A DNA stretch of 12,685 nucleotides from DATMER01 sp036266195 (GTDB taxonomy: Bacteria > Acidobacteriota > Thermoanaerobaculia > Multivoradales > UBA5704), in the NCBI GenBank assembly GCA_036266195.1, contig DATANP010000069.1:1-12685 (forward strand), read 5' to 3'. The notes below the pieces were generated by a model. The model was not told the DNA's origin, did not search any database, and saw nothing but the letters and a program-made list of their open reading frames with translations. Shown piece by piece: positions 1 through 6,171 of the stretch (positions within the stretch are counted from its first letter, which is position 1; every line of letters starts with the position of its first letter). A program made the position numbers and the translations under genes.

Positions 1-992
1 TCAAGCGCCTGGGCTACGACAAGGAAGAGATCCGGGCGATCGTCGAGCACATCGACGAGCACGACACGATCGAGGGCGCGCCCTTCCTCAAGGAGGAGCA
101 CCTGGCGGTCTTCGACTGCGCCTTCAAGCCGGCCAAGGGCTCGCGCTCGATCCACTACAAGGGTCACCTCAAGATGCTGGCCGCGGTCCAGCCGTTCATC
201 TCGGGCGCGATCAGCAAGACGATCAACATGCCGGAGGAGTCGACGCCGGACGAGATCATGCAGGCCTACATCGAAGGATGGGAGATGGGGCTCAAGGCGG
301 TGGCGATCTACCGCGACAACTGCAAGCGCAGCCAGCCGCTGTCCACCAAGAAGGCCGAGAAGGAGGCGGTCGCTCTCACGGCCATCACGGGGGTGCCGAT
401 CCAGGAGCGCCGCGCCGTGCGCCGCAAGCTGTCGGACGAGCGCCAGGCGATCACGCACAAGTTCAAGATCAACGAGCACGAAGGCTACCTGACGGTCGGC
501 CTGTACGAGGACGGCCAGCCGGGCGAGATCTTCCTGGTGATGGCCAAGGAGGGCTCGACGATCTCGGGCCTGATGGACGCCTTCGCCACCTCGATCTCGA
601 TCGCGCTTCAGTACGGAGTGCCGCTCCAGACCCTGGTGGACAAGTTCAGCCACACGCGGTTCGAGCCCTCGGGCTTCACCAAGAACCCGGAGATCCCGAT
701 CGCCAAGTCGATCACGGACTACATCTTCCGCTGGCTGGCCTCGAAGTTCCTGAACCGGGAGCAGAAGGAGGCGGCGGGGGTCATCCTGCGCGACGAGCCC
801 ATCCCGTCGGTCCCCCTGCTGGGCGGCGGACGCCTGGAGCCGGTCGCCGAGGTGGTGTCCGAGTCCACGACCAAGGTCACGTTCCTCTACCAGCAGGATG
901 CCCCGAGCTGCCACGACTGCGGCTCGATCATGGTCCGCAACGGCAGCTGCTACAAGTGCCTGAACTGCGGATCCACCAGCGGTTGCAGCTAG
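1..992 (+). CDS. nrdJ: Adenosylcobalamin-dependent (class II) ribonucleotide reductase, C-terminal part
   Basis: This is the 3' end of a class II reductase, which converts ribonucleotides to deoxyribonucleotides in the cytoplasm using an adenosylcobalamin radical. The open frame begins at base 3 and gives 329 residues; the N-terminal catalytic barrel lies outside the window. Visible in order are the end of the barrel (IYRDNCKRSQPL), a TSCPD-type domain running through a GEIFLVMAKEGS stretch and FSHTRFEPSGFTKNPEIP, and a cysteine-rich tail. The last 27 residues carry CxxC, then CYKCLNCG, then a final GCS, six cysteines in all. This tail is typical of large bacterial NrdJ, where it binds zinc and passes electrons from thioredoxin to the active site. 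The gene ends at TAG and is followed 30 bp later by a strong terminator hairpin. I see no frameshift. The family assignment is firm; only the truncation limits it. Confidence 0.95.
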   Translation, partial: KRLGYDKEEIRAIVEHIDEHDTIEGAPFLKEEHLAVFDCAFKPAKGSRSIHYKGHLKMLAAVQPFISGAISKTINMPEESTPDEIMQAYIEGWEMGLKAVAIYRDNCKRSQPLSTKKAEKEAVALTAITGVPIQERRAVRRKLSDERQAITHKFKINEHEGYLTVGLYEDGQPGEIFLVMAKEGSTISGLMDAFATSISIALQYGVPLQTLVDKFSHTRFEPSGFTKNPEIPIAKSITDYIFRWLASKFLNREQKEAAGVILRDEPIPSVPLLGGGRLEPVAEVVSESTTKVTFLYQQDAPSCHDCGSIMVRNGSCYKCLNCGSTSGCS

Positions 993-1021
993 GCACCTCG
1001 CGCCAGGAGGGTGTCTGTTTC

Positions 1022-1059
1022 GAGGGGGGTGCGGGAATCCGCGCCTCCCTCTTTTTGTT
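1022..1059 (+). terminator. Intrinsic terminator after nrdJ, possibly a leader attenuator of the next gene
   Basis: Bases 1022-1034 pair with 1039-1051 over 13 consecutive positions, with two G-U wobbles and a GAAT loop. TTTTTGTT follows directly from 1052. This is a textbook Rho-independent terminator for nrdJ. The hairpin plus T-run ends only about 10 bases before the Shine-Dalgarno sequence of the following lipoprotein gene. Confidence 0.87.
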
Positions 1060-1084
1060 CCCGGCGGTGGAGGAGCTACCACCC

Positions 1085-1591
1085 ATGACCGTGTTTCGTC
1101 TCAATCGCCCGTCCATCCTGATGGCCGTCCTGGCCGTCCTGCTGATCTCCTGCGGCGCGAGCGCCGCCGACCGGCCGTCGGCCAAGGACATCGACTTCCG
1201 CCTGAAGACAGTGGATGGCCGCAAGCTCGGCCCGAAGGACTTCAAGGGCCAGGTCGTGGTGGTCGACTTCTGGGCCACCTGGTGCCTCCCCTGCCATCTG
1301 CAGGCGCGGGTGCTCGAGCCGCTCCACCAGGAGTACAAGAGCAAGGGGGTCCAGTTCCTGGCGGCGAACTCCGGGGAGGACGAGAAGACGGTGCGCAGCT
1401 TCCTCAAGAGCAAGCCGTTCCCGTACCCGGTGCTCCTCGATCCGGACAACAAAGTCTCGGAGCAGCTCGGCATCATGTCGCTCCCGACGCTGCTGGTGAT
1501 CGACAAGACGGGGAAGGTCAGCTACTTCCAGGCGGGTGTGGCGGACGCTCCGACGATGCGGAAGATCCTCAAGCAGGCGGGGGCGGCGTAG
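1085..1591 (+). CDS. TlpA/ResA-like thioredoxin-fold lipoprotein
   Basis: This 168-residue protein is an exported thiol-disulfide oxidoreductase of the TlpA/ResA/AhpC-TSA type. Residues 8-22 form a hydrophobic signal ending in the lipobox LISC, so Cys23 is the likely lipidated N-terminus and the protein would act at the membrane on the periplasmic side. The active site is WCLPC at residues 66-70, in the strand-helix context VVVDFWATWCLPC, and the cis-proline motif SLPT is at 132-135. Such proteins reduce disulfides, for example in cytochrome c maturation or on other exported substrates; nothing here names the partner. ATG 1085 is chosen because GGAGGAG at 1069-1075 precedes it by 9 bp and because it gives a clean signal peptide. 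Although it lies after a ribonucleotide reductase, it cannot be that enzyme's cytoplasmic reductant if it is exported. A terminator lies between the two genes. Confidence 0.9.
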   Translation: MTVFRLNRPSILMAVLAVLLISCGASAADRPSAKDIDFRLKTVDGRKLGPKDFKGQVVVVDFWATWCLPCHLQARVLEPLHQEYKSKGVQFLAANSGEDEKTVRSFLKSKPFPYPVLLDPDNKVSEQLGIMSLPTLLVIDKTGKVSYFQAGVADAPTMRKILKQAGAA

Positions 1592-1753
1592 CCCCTCACC
1601 CCCTGGCCCCCTCTCCCATCCCCTCCCGGCCGCCGGGAGAGGGGGAACCTGTCTGAGGCTGAGAGGCCGGATCGCAGCGATCTCGTACCAGAAGCGTTCC
1701 CCCTCTCCCGGGCGGGGGGGGGGCGATGGGAGAGGGGGACAGGGGGTGAGGGG
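1592..1753. repeat. 162-bp nested inverted repeat (REP/MITE-like, long-hairpin element)
   Basis: The segment between two convergent genes is almost entirely an imperfect palindrome. The outer arms, 1592-1620 and 1725-1753, match at 28 of 29 positions, reading CCCCTCACCCCCT in one direction and its complement in the other. The inner arms, 1633-1648 and 1696-1711, match perfectly over 16 bp. Near the centre, GATCGC-A-GCGATC at 1670-1682 forms a small palindrome. It has no open frame of its own that looks coding. Similar C/G-rich palindromic repeats containing CCCTCTCCC are dispersed in many GC-rich bacterial genomes. Transcribed from either side, it should fold into a very stable hairpin and could end both flanking transcripts. 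No second copy was seen in this window. Confidence 0.85.
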
Positions 1754-1758
1754 TCCCT

Positions 1759-2364
1759 TTACTTGAGCACCACCAGCGCCACGCGGCGGTTCTGGGACCG
1801 GCCTTCGCGGGTGCTGTTGTCGGCGACCGCCGCGGTCTCCCCATAGGAAATCACGTTGATGCGGTGAAGCGGGAACTGGTGCTGCTGACTGAGATAGCGG
1901 CGCACCGCCTCCGCCCGCAGCAGGCCGAGCTCCTCGTTGTACTTCTCCGAGCCCACGCTGTCGGTGTGACCCTGGATCTCGATGTAGACCCCCTGGTTCT
2001 CGGCCTTGAGCTGCGACGCGAACTCGTCGAGCGCCGCCTTGGCCTCGGGCGACAGGTCCGAGGTGTCGAAGCCGAACTTCACCTTCTCGTCGGTGAGCAC
2101 GGTCTCGTAGAGCAGCTTGCCCTCGGCGAGCTTGCCCGCGTCCATGGCGCGCTGGAGCGCTTCCTGGGCGGTCTTCGAGACCTCGCCGATCTTCTGTTCG
2201 TGCGTGTCGAGGCGGGTCTGCGCCTGCTCGACCTGGCCCTGGACCTCGTCGACCCGGGTACCGACGGCGCCGGTCTCCTGGCGGACATATTTCTTGGTTG
2301 CGCATCCGGTGGCGGAAAGGGCCAGGATGAGCGCCAGAGCAATGAACCACAGCTTGTTGCGCAT
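1759..2364 (-). CDS. OmpA-family peptidoglycan-associated lipoprotein
   Basis: This 201-residue protein has a signal peptide (residues 1-20) ending in SATGC, so Cys21 is the probable lipidated residue of an outer-membrane lipoprotein. Residues 30-80 are rich in Q, E, K and A with heptad-like spacing (VDEVQGQVEQAQTRLD), suggesting a coiled-coil spacer. The C-terminal half, about 90-201, is an OmpA-like domain: GHTDSVG at 132-138, RAEAVRRYL at 150-158 and NRRV at 192-195. Asp135 and Arg150 keep the 15-residue spacing of the diaminopimelate-contacting pair in OmpA. The role is therefore non-covalent anchoring of the outer membrane to peptidoglycan. The start is supported by AAGGAGG (plus-strand 2371-2377) 6 bp upstream. 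It lies 69 bp downstream of the VWA gene on the same strand. It resembles Pal and OmpA/MotB-type proteins, but the coiled-coil spacer means it is not a plain Pal. Confidence 0.92.
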   Translation of the reverse strand: MRNKLWFIALALILALSATGCATKKYVRQETGAVGTRVDEVQGQVEQAQTRLDTHEQKIGEVSKTAQEALQRAMDAGKLAEGKLLYETVLTDEKVKFGFDTSDLSPEAKAALDEFASQLKAENQGVYIEIQGHTDSVGSEKYNEELGLLRAEAVRRYLSQQHQFPLHRINVISYGETAAVADNSTREGRSQNRRVALVVLK

Positions 2365-2433
2365 GTGAGTCCTCCTTGGCAGTAGTTGGGAGCCTCCCCG
2401 CGCGGGGTCGGCCCTGTCGATGAGTCCTTCGGA

Positions 2434-3399
2434 TCAGCCGCCGGCACTGTGAGCGGCAGGCGGCGGTCCCTTGTATCCGCGCCGGAACAGCACGGTGCGG
2501 TCGCCCGACTTGACCTCCACCTTCACGTCCCGCTGGCTCGACTTGCCTTCGCCGGTCGGAAAGCCCAGCACGTACTGGTGCCGGAGGTCGCTCAGGATGG
2601 CGGTCAAGGCGTTCTGCAAATCGTTCATGTTCGCGATGGCGTAGTACCGCCCGCCGGTCGTCGCGGCCAGCAGGCTGAGCACGTCGGCATAGCGGTAGAT
2701 CTTCTCTCCCTTGTCGGAAAGCTCGTACGGGTTGCCCGTGCCGAGCCCGACCACGTAGACCGGGAGTTGCGCCTGGCGCACGATGGCCCGCGCCTGCTCG
2801 GGCGTGATGCGGCTCGCGTTGTCGACGCCGTCGGTGATCAGCAGGGCGAACCGCTTCGGGTTGTGCCCCTCGTTGGAGAGCGACGGCACCCAGGCCACCG
2901 CGTCGTGAAGAGCAGTCGTGCCATAGCCCTTCCAGGAGCCCACCGCCTCGCGCAGCACGCCCAGGTCCGAGGTGAACGGCACGTCCACCTGGCCCTGCCC
3001 GCTGGCGAAGGTCGCGATGGCGAACTCGTCGCCCTTCATGGACTTGTCCAGGAAGAAGCGTACGGCCTCGCGGCTCGCCTCCAGGCTCGTCCCTTCCATG
3101 CTGCCGGAGACGTCCTGGAGGAAGACGATGCTCGCGGGCGCGTCCGAGCGCCGCTCGAAGCTGTCGATCTTCACCGGCTTGCCGTCCACCAGGAGCCGGA
3201 AGTCGTCCTCGTCCAGCCGGTCGGCGTATCCCGCGCCGGACCGGACGACCAGCGGCACCAGGACATATCCGACCGAGACCTCCTCCTCGAAAGACGGAGG
3301 CGCGGGCTCGGTCGGCTGAGCACCCACCGGAGCCGCCAGAATGGCGCCCAGGAGGAGCCCTGAGAGCAGGGGCCGGGGGAAAAGTAGAGGCCATCTCAT
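2434..3399 (-). CDS. Secreted VWA-domain protein (VWFA-related Acidobacterial type)
   Basis: A 321-residue exported protein with a von Willebrand factor A fold. The N-terminus has a hydrophobic core and a likely signal peptidase I site VGA|Q at residues 25-28. A short beta region with DEDDFRLLVDGKPVKIDSF precedes the VWA domain. The metal-ion-dependent adhesion site is intact: DVSGS at 96-100, Thr161 or Thr162 in GYGTTALHDA, and Asp190 in LITDGVDN. The C-terminus contains HQYVLGF and a beta-rich tail. This order matches the family called VWFA-related Acidobacterial domain; members are mostly uncharacterised and presumed to bind protein ligands through a divalent metal. ATG 3399 is preferred for its signal peptide. 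No start here has a good ribosome site, and the frame continues upstream to an ATG at 3441. It may be co-transcribed with the OmpA-like gene. Confidence 0.88.
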   Translation of the reverse strand: MRWPLLFPRPLLSGLLLGAILAAPVGAQPTEPAPPSFEEEVSVGYVLVPLVVRSGAGYADRLDEDDFRLLVDGKPVKIDSFERRSDAPASIVFLQDVSGSMEGTSLEASREAVRFFLDKSMKGDEFAIATFASGQGQVDVPFTSDLGVLREAVGSWKGYGTTALHDAVAWVPSLSNEGHNPKRFALLITDGVDNASRITPEQARAIVRQAQLPVYVVGLGTGNPYELSDKGEKIYRYADVLSLLAATTGGRYYAIANMNDLQNALTAILSDLRHQYVLGFPTGEGKSSQRDVKVEVKSGDRTVLFRRGYKGPPPAAHSAGG

Positions 3400-3477
3400 A
3401 GCGTGGGCTGGTTGGTGCAAAACGTGGACCATCCGTGGCATGATGCTGATTCCAAAGGGAGCCCCCTTGTCATGAGA

Positions 3478-3499
3478 GACACCATGAGGACACCATGAG
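3478..3499 (+). repeat. 11-bp tandem duplication across a start codon
   Basis: GACACCATGAG occurs twice in immediate succession, at 3478-3488 and 3489-3499. Each copy carries an ATG. The first, at 3484, opens a frame of only four codons whose TGA (3496-3498) overlaps the second ATG at 3495, the start of the small cysteine protein. The junction creates the only purine-rich, ribosome-site-like sequence (GAGGA) just before that start. Confidence 0.85.
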
Positions 3500-3752
3500 C
3501 GACTCCATCGACATCCGGAACATATCGATCAAATGCGGACATTGCAATACGTACCAGACTCTCTCGGGCTTCGCCCGGCGGGAGGACTGGAACGTCTACA
3601 CCTATGAGTGCGAAAACGACGTCTGCGACCCGAACGTCACGCGGACGCTGCTGGAGGTGCCCCGGCACCTGGACGTGTTCGCCCGGCGTGACCCCGAATG
3701 GCGCGGAGGCGGGCGCCACGGGGAGGAAGGAACGGGCGAGGAGGAGCCGTAG
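3495..3752 (+). CDS. Small uncharacterised four-cysteine (zinc-ribbon-like) protein
   Basis: This 85-residue protein matches no family I can name. It has two paired-cysteine motifs, CGHC at residues 14-17 and C-x4-C at 39-44 (CENDVC), separated by 21 residues. This is consistent with a single zinc ribbon or rubredoxin-like knuckle. Between them lies a GFARREDW stretch. After the second knuckle comes a possible beta strand (TRTLLEVP), then a Gly/Glu/Arg-rich tail of low complexity from about residue 68. There is no signal peptide or membrane segment, so it is probably cytoplasmic. It is alone on its strand, facing away from the VWA gene. Its stop ends one base before the stop codon of the converging holA gene. 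Its start sits in an 11-bp duplication and has only a weak GAGGA ribosome site. The cysteine spacing and placement make it likely to be real. Confidence 0.65.
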   Translation: MSDSIDIRNISIKCGHCNTYQTLSGFARREDWNVYTYECENDVCDPNVTRTLLEVPRHLDVFARRDPEWRGGGRHGEEGTGEEEP

Positions 3753-3753
3753 G

Positions 3754-5229
3754 CTAGCGCCGGGCCGAGCCGGCCGATGCCACCCGCGCCACGAGGTCGG
3801 CCAGGGCGGCGTCGGGCTGGCCGCTCTCGCCCTTGAGCTGCAGCTCGGTGTCGAGCACGTCGGCGGGCAGGCGGGCGAGCATGGCCTCGGGCAGGCGCGA
3901 GGCGGCCAGATAGGCCTTGTGCAGCCGGAACGGGTGGAGGCCGGCGAGCGGGTTCTTGCCGCCGCCGGGCATCTCGCCCTGCAGTGCCGGCGCCAGGCGG
4001 TCGCGGAAGCGGGCGAAGTTGGGTTCCCCGCCCGGCACGCGGATGGCGCGCATCATGCCGCGGATCGCGGCGAGCTGCCGGCAGAAGCCGGAGAACAGCG
4101 CGAAGAAGGTCAGCCGGGCGGCCAGGGGATCGTCGGCGGAGGTCAGGAGCCGGTGGAGACGATCCAGGGCCTCACCCGTGCGACCGGTCGCCACGGCGTC
4201 CATGAGCTGCCAGACGTCCTCCTCCCCCCGGTCCTCCACGTTGTGCTCCACGAGCTTGCGGGTGATCCGGGGCTCACCCGCTCCTTGGACCAGGTTCGCG
4301 AGCTTCCGGTACTCGCCGGCCAGCCGGGAGGTCGAGTCCGCGTCGATCGCGGTCTCCCGGCCCCGGCCGTCCCCCTGCTTGCGCAGGGTGCGGCGGGCGA
4401 GCTCGGAGAGCGCGTCCAAGGCGATCGCCACGCCGGTCTGGCGCTCCAGCTCCTCGGCGATCGGCTCCAGCCCCTGGAAGCCGCTGCGGTCGGCCTCGAC
4501 GCTCCCCACGCCCAGCACGGCGTTCCGCTCCTCCAGCAGCCTGACGACCGGATGATCGACCGCCACGGAGCGCTCGGCCAGGAGAAGGACGTGGCCGTCC
4601 GGGAGGCCGCCGCGGATGGCGTCGGCCAGCTCGGTCAGGTCGCCCTGGCCGATCCCCTGGATGCCTTCGCGCACCGCGGCGTCGAGGAGCGCGGCGAGGT
4701 TGGTCCGCAGCTCCTCCACCTGCTTCTTGCCGCGGGCCCGTCCCCCTTTGGCCCGGCGGTCGCCTTCGAAGGCCCAGACCGGCAGGGCGGCCAGTACCTT
4801 CTCCGGAGAGCCGGAGCCCGGCGCGACGTCGAAGAGATGAAGGGCCTGGACGAGCCGCGAGGCCGCCTGGCGCTCCTTCGTACCCAGGGCATCCCGGGAG
4901 GCCAGGGGGAGGACCTCGGCCGCGTCGTCGATCAGGCCGGCGGCGGCGTTGCGGTCGGCGAACACGGCGGTGTCCAGGGCCAGGAGCACCTTGGCGCCGC
5001 CGAAGAGCGAGTAGGTCCGGAGGTCCTGGAGGATCGGCGAGAGCGACGACGGATGGCGATGGATCTCCACCCGGTCCTTGGGAAGACCATGGGCCTCGGC
5101 GAGAATCTGGGCGGCGCGCACGGCGGCCGGCTCGGCGAGCACGAGGTCGCCGTGCACCAGGCAGACCTGCGGCCCGCTTTGTCCGGGCCGGGCGAGGCGG
5201 GAGAGGAAACTGTCGACGGCCGTCGTCAT
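3754..5229 (-). CDS. holA: DNA polymerase III delta subunit, enlarged
   Basis: A 491-residue homolog of HolA, the clamp-loader delta subunit that opens the beta sliding clamp. Recognisable parts are LVHGDLVLAEPAA at residues 24-36 (family pattern: a short strand, then a helix with an acidic residue), LRTYSLFGGAKVLL at 70-83, DGHVLLLAE at 211-219, the lid-domain helices with EYRKLANLVQGAGEPRIT at 306-323, and VWQLMDAVATGRTGEALDRLHRLL at 339-362. Bacterial delta subunits are usually about 330-360 residues. The excess lies mainly between residues 90 and 210, where about 120 residues replace a linker of a few tens; this part is Ala-, Arg- and Lys-rich and includes RRAKGGRARGKKQ. The start lies 4 bp after the dksA-like stop with no clear ribosome site, so translation is probably coupled. 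It is the last gene of the def-rlmH-dksA-holA unit. Confidence in HolA is good but rests on fold-level similarity. Confidence 0.8.
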   Translation of the reverse strand: MTTAVDSFLSRLARPGQSGPQVCLVHGDLVLAEPAAVRAAQILAEAHGLPKDRVEIHRHPSSLSPILQDLRTYSLFGGAKVLLALDTAVFADRNAAAGLIDDAAEVLPLASRDALGTKERQAASRLVQALHLFDVAPGSGSPEKVLAALPVWAFEGDRRAKGGRARGKKQVEELRTNLAALLDAAVREGIQGIGQGDLTELADAIRGGLPDGHVLLLAERSVAVDHPVVRLLEERNAVLGVGSVEADRSGFQGLEPIAEELERQTGVAIALDALSELARRTLRKQGDGRGRETAIDADSTSRLAGEYRKLANLVQGAGEPRITRKLVEHNVEDRGEEDVWQLMDAVATGRTGEALDRLHRLLTSADDPLAARLTFFALFSGFCRQLAAIRGMMRAIRVPGGEPNFARFRDRLAPALQGEMPGGGKNPLAGLHPFRLHKAYLAASRLPEAMLARLPADVLDTELQLKGESGQPDAALADLVARVASAGSARR

Positions 5230-5233
5230 CTCG

Positions 5234-5647
5234 TCAGGAGGCTTCTTCGATCATCCCCCGTTCCACCAGCTCCTGGCAGTCGATGCAGAAGCGCGTCCAG
5301 GGGACCGCCTCCAGCCGGCGCGGGTTGATCGGCCCGGCGCAGTTGGCGCAGCGGCCGTAGCTCCCCTCGTCCATCCGCCGCAGCGCGTCCTCGATCTGCA
5401 GCAGGCGCTGCCGCTCGGAGTCGGACAGCGAGAACATCAGCTCCCGGTTGTAGTGGTTGTTCGCCCGGTCGACGATGTCCTCGGTCCCGTCGTCGGCGGA
5501 CTCCTGGCCGGCGCGAACGTCCTGGTTGTACAGGTCGTACATCTCCCGCCGCTGGTCCAGAAGCCGGGTCCGAAGGGCATCGAACTGGCCCTGGTCCTGA
5601 GGGACCTCAGCGGCGGAGGGAGTCTTGGCCTTCTGTGTCTTGGCCAC
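5234..5647 (-). CDS. DksA/TraR-family zinc-finger protein
   Basis: A 137-residue DksA-like protein. Such proteins insert a coiled coil into the RNA polymerase secondary channel and adjust promoter kinetics, often with ppGpp. The coiled coil spans about residues 20-92. Its tip carries DIVDRA at 57-62, matching the DxxDxA motif that E. coli DksA needs for activity. The C4 zinc finger is CANC at 100-103 and CIDC at 121-124, so all four cysteines are present. It is slightly shorter than E. coli DksA (151 residues). The start is GTG at 5647, supported by AAAGGAGA 8 bp upstream. It sits 44 bp after rlmH and 4 bp before holA in the same transcription unit. The intact tip suggests a functional RNA polymerase factor, but a TraR/YbiI-like or general-stress paralogue cannot be excluded. 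Confidence 0.88.
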   Translation of the reverse strand: MAKTQKAKTPSAAEVPQDQGQFDALRTRLLDQRREMYDLYNQDVRAGQESADDGTEDIVDRANNHYNRELMFSLSDSERQRLLQIEDALRRMDEGSYGRCANCAGPINPRRLEAVPWTRFCIDCQELVERGMIEEAS

Positions 5648-5655
5648 GCTTGCGA

Positions 5656-5663
5656 TCTCCTTT
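5656..5663 (-). promoter_or_regulatory. Ribosome binding site fixing the GTG start of the dksA-like gene
   Basis: On the minus strand the sequence reads AAAGGAGA, 8 bp before GTG 5647. No ATG lies at a suitable distance, so this site selects a GTG start. Confidence 0.75.
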
Positions 5664-5691
5664 CAACGCTTCGTAAAACACACACCCGGAG

Positions 5692-6168
5692 TTACAGGGG
5701 TTCGCGATGATAGCTCATTCCGGCCTCGATGGTGAGGGTTCGGAAGAGTTGTTCATATAGCACGGCCCGTGCCAGCTCGTGAGAGAGGGTGAGCCGGCCC
5801 AGGGAAAGGACCCACCGGGCCTCCTCCAGCACCGCCGGATCCAGCCCCAGGTCCGAGCCGATGACGAAGACGACCGGGTGCGGCCATTCGGCCTTGATAC
5901 GGGTGAGACGCTCGGCCAGTTGCGAGGAATCGACGATCTCGCCGCGGCTGTCGAGGGCGATGGGCCAGGACGGGCGCGGCAGGGCGGCGAGCAGGGCCTG
6001 GCCCTCGACGCGCAGGCGCTGCGGGTCGTCGGACGAGGCCTTCGCCTTGACAGGGACGTCCCGGAGCGTGGCCATGTGGCCGATCTTGCGCCGGTAGGTG
6101 GAGCAGATCTCCTCCCAGCCGGAGCGATGGTGGCGTCCCGCCCAGAGGATCACCAGCTCGCGCGCCAC
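5692..6168 (-). CDS. rlmH: 23S rRNA (pseudouridine-1915 N3)-methyltransferase RlmH
   Basis: This 158-residue protein belongs to the SPOUT-fold YbeA/RlmH family, which uses S-adenosylmethionine to methylate pseudouridine 1915 in helix 69 of 23S rRNA after the subunits join. Length matches the family (about 155). Motifs are ALDSRGEIVDSSQLAERL at residues 71-88, FVIGSDLGL at 101-109 (SAM-binding knot; many homologs have GG where this has GS), LSLGRLTLSHELAR at 121-134, YEQLFR at 138-143 and the C-terminal YHR at 153-155. The start is GTG at 6168, three bases after the def stop codon, with no strong ribosome site, which suggests translational coupling to def. The only odd feature is a short extension (EPL) after the usual YHR terminus. 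Confidence 0.95.
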   Translation of the reverse strand: MARELVILWAGRHHRSGWEEICSTYRRKIGHMATLRDVPVKAKASSDDPQRLRVEGQALLAALPRPSWPIALDSRGEIVDSSQLAERLTRIKAEWPHPVVFVIGSDLGLDPAVLEEARWVLSLGRLTLSHELARAVLYEQLFRTLTIEAGMSYHREPL

Positions 6169-6171
6169 GTC

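Noticed and set aside
278..1591. A long 437-codon plus-strand frame that would fuse sequence overlapping nrdJ to the thioredoxin-fold protein.
   Set aside because: The first part is an out-of-frame reading of nrdJ with no family similarity; a ribosome site and signal peptide mark the true start at 1085.
2397..2408. Perfect palindrome CCCCGCGCGGGG between the VWA and OmpA-like genes.
   Set aside because: It is short, has no T-run or known operator match, and such palindromes are expected in DNA this GC-rich.
1076..3394. A 772-codon minus-strand frame spanning the inverted repeat.
   Set aside because: It is an Arg/Gly/Pro-rich shadow of the VWA and OmpA genes and runs through the palindrome and the opposite-strand tlpA-like gene.
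3604..5328. A 574-codon plus-strand frame opposite holA.
   Set aside because: It is the antisense shadow of holA and dksA, caused by high GC; it lacks domain similarity and overlaps well-supported genes.
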